A DNA stretch of 62,153 nucleotides from an uncultured Alphaproteobacteria bacterium. GTDB taxonomy: Bacteria > Pseudomonadota > Alphaproteobacteria > Micropepsales > Micropepsaceae. Below, in pieces: positions 62,115 through 62,153 of the stretch. The stretch is from contig CAIOFO010000110.1 in the NCBI GenBank assembly GCA_903857685.1, positions 1 through 62,153 of the forward strand, read 5' to 3'. Each line of letters begins with the position of its first letter. Position 1 is the first letter of the stretch. A model generated the notes under the pieces. It saw nothing but the letters and a program-made list of their open reading frames with translations, was not told the origin of the DNA and did not search any database. The position numbers and the translations under genes are program-made.

Positions 62115-62153
62115 TGGCCTAAAAGAACGAGGGCGAATACGAGGAAGGAAGGA

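Overview
The window is GC-rich, densely coded chromosomal DNA from an alphaproteobacterium. The evidence is the PAS_5-type protein, the NodT-type efflux lipoprotein, the NnrU protein, dual cold-shock-domain proteins and an EgtB/EgtD pair. A soil or plant-associated lineage such as the Micropepsales/Rhizobiales neighbourhood is plausible, but genus is not decidable by reading. By eye, everything from about 58.65 kb to the right end is much more AT-rich and carries integration and replication genes, so the edge of an integrated element appears to lie there.

Layout. 1-7.5 kb: a Pcs60/AAE3-like (oxalyl/acyl-CoA) ligase cut by the window edge, a divergent oxalate/formate-type MFS transporter, then an epsilon-poly-lysine-synthetase-like single-module NRPS with its own phosphopantetheinyl transferase. 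7.5-8.4 kb: small membrane proteins and the orphan 3' tail of a lost RND pump gene. 8.4-17 kb: a leftward run of response regulator, histidine kinase (frameshifted at its end), YncE-like propeller, and a complete tripartite RND pump. 17.2-21.7 kb: a divergent TonB receptor, PAP2 phosphatase and phytase-like operon. The divergent promoter holds four GTCA half-sites at exact 11-bp spacing, which look like Pho boxes. 22-25 kb: NHL propeller, PCuAC copper chaperone and small secreted proteins. 25-28 kb: cold-shock proteins flank a PqqD-TPR-methyltransferase that follows a Tat-signal peptide ending in eight Gly-Lys repeats. This is the best candidate for an undescribed peptide-modification system.

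28-33.4 kb: PAS_5 protein, a LysR regulator, a 623-residue GNAT-like/SGNH-like protein and a double methyltransferase broken by a G8-run frameshift. 33.5-41.7 kb: secreted peptidase-like and alpha/beta hydrolases, cupin, methyltransferases, NnrU and cytochrome c, including a 1-kb stretch with no confident gene. 42-46.6 kb: a second RND pump (adaptor and permease only). 46.6-58.6 kb: LprI-like protein, lytic transglycosylase, P450, FadJ-type beta-oxidation enzyme, alpha/beta hydrolase, ergothioneine genes egtD and egtB, an outer-membrane protein, a beta-lactamase-like hydrolase and a metallophosphoesterase. 58.8-62.1 kb: two tyrosine recombinases, a small DUF-type protein and an HUH-type Rep-like protein.

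I saw no rRNA, complete tRNA, CRISPR array or insertion-sequence transposase. All functional calls come from motif reading and family knowledge, with no database search.
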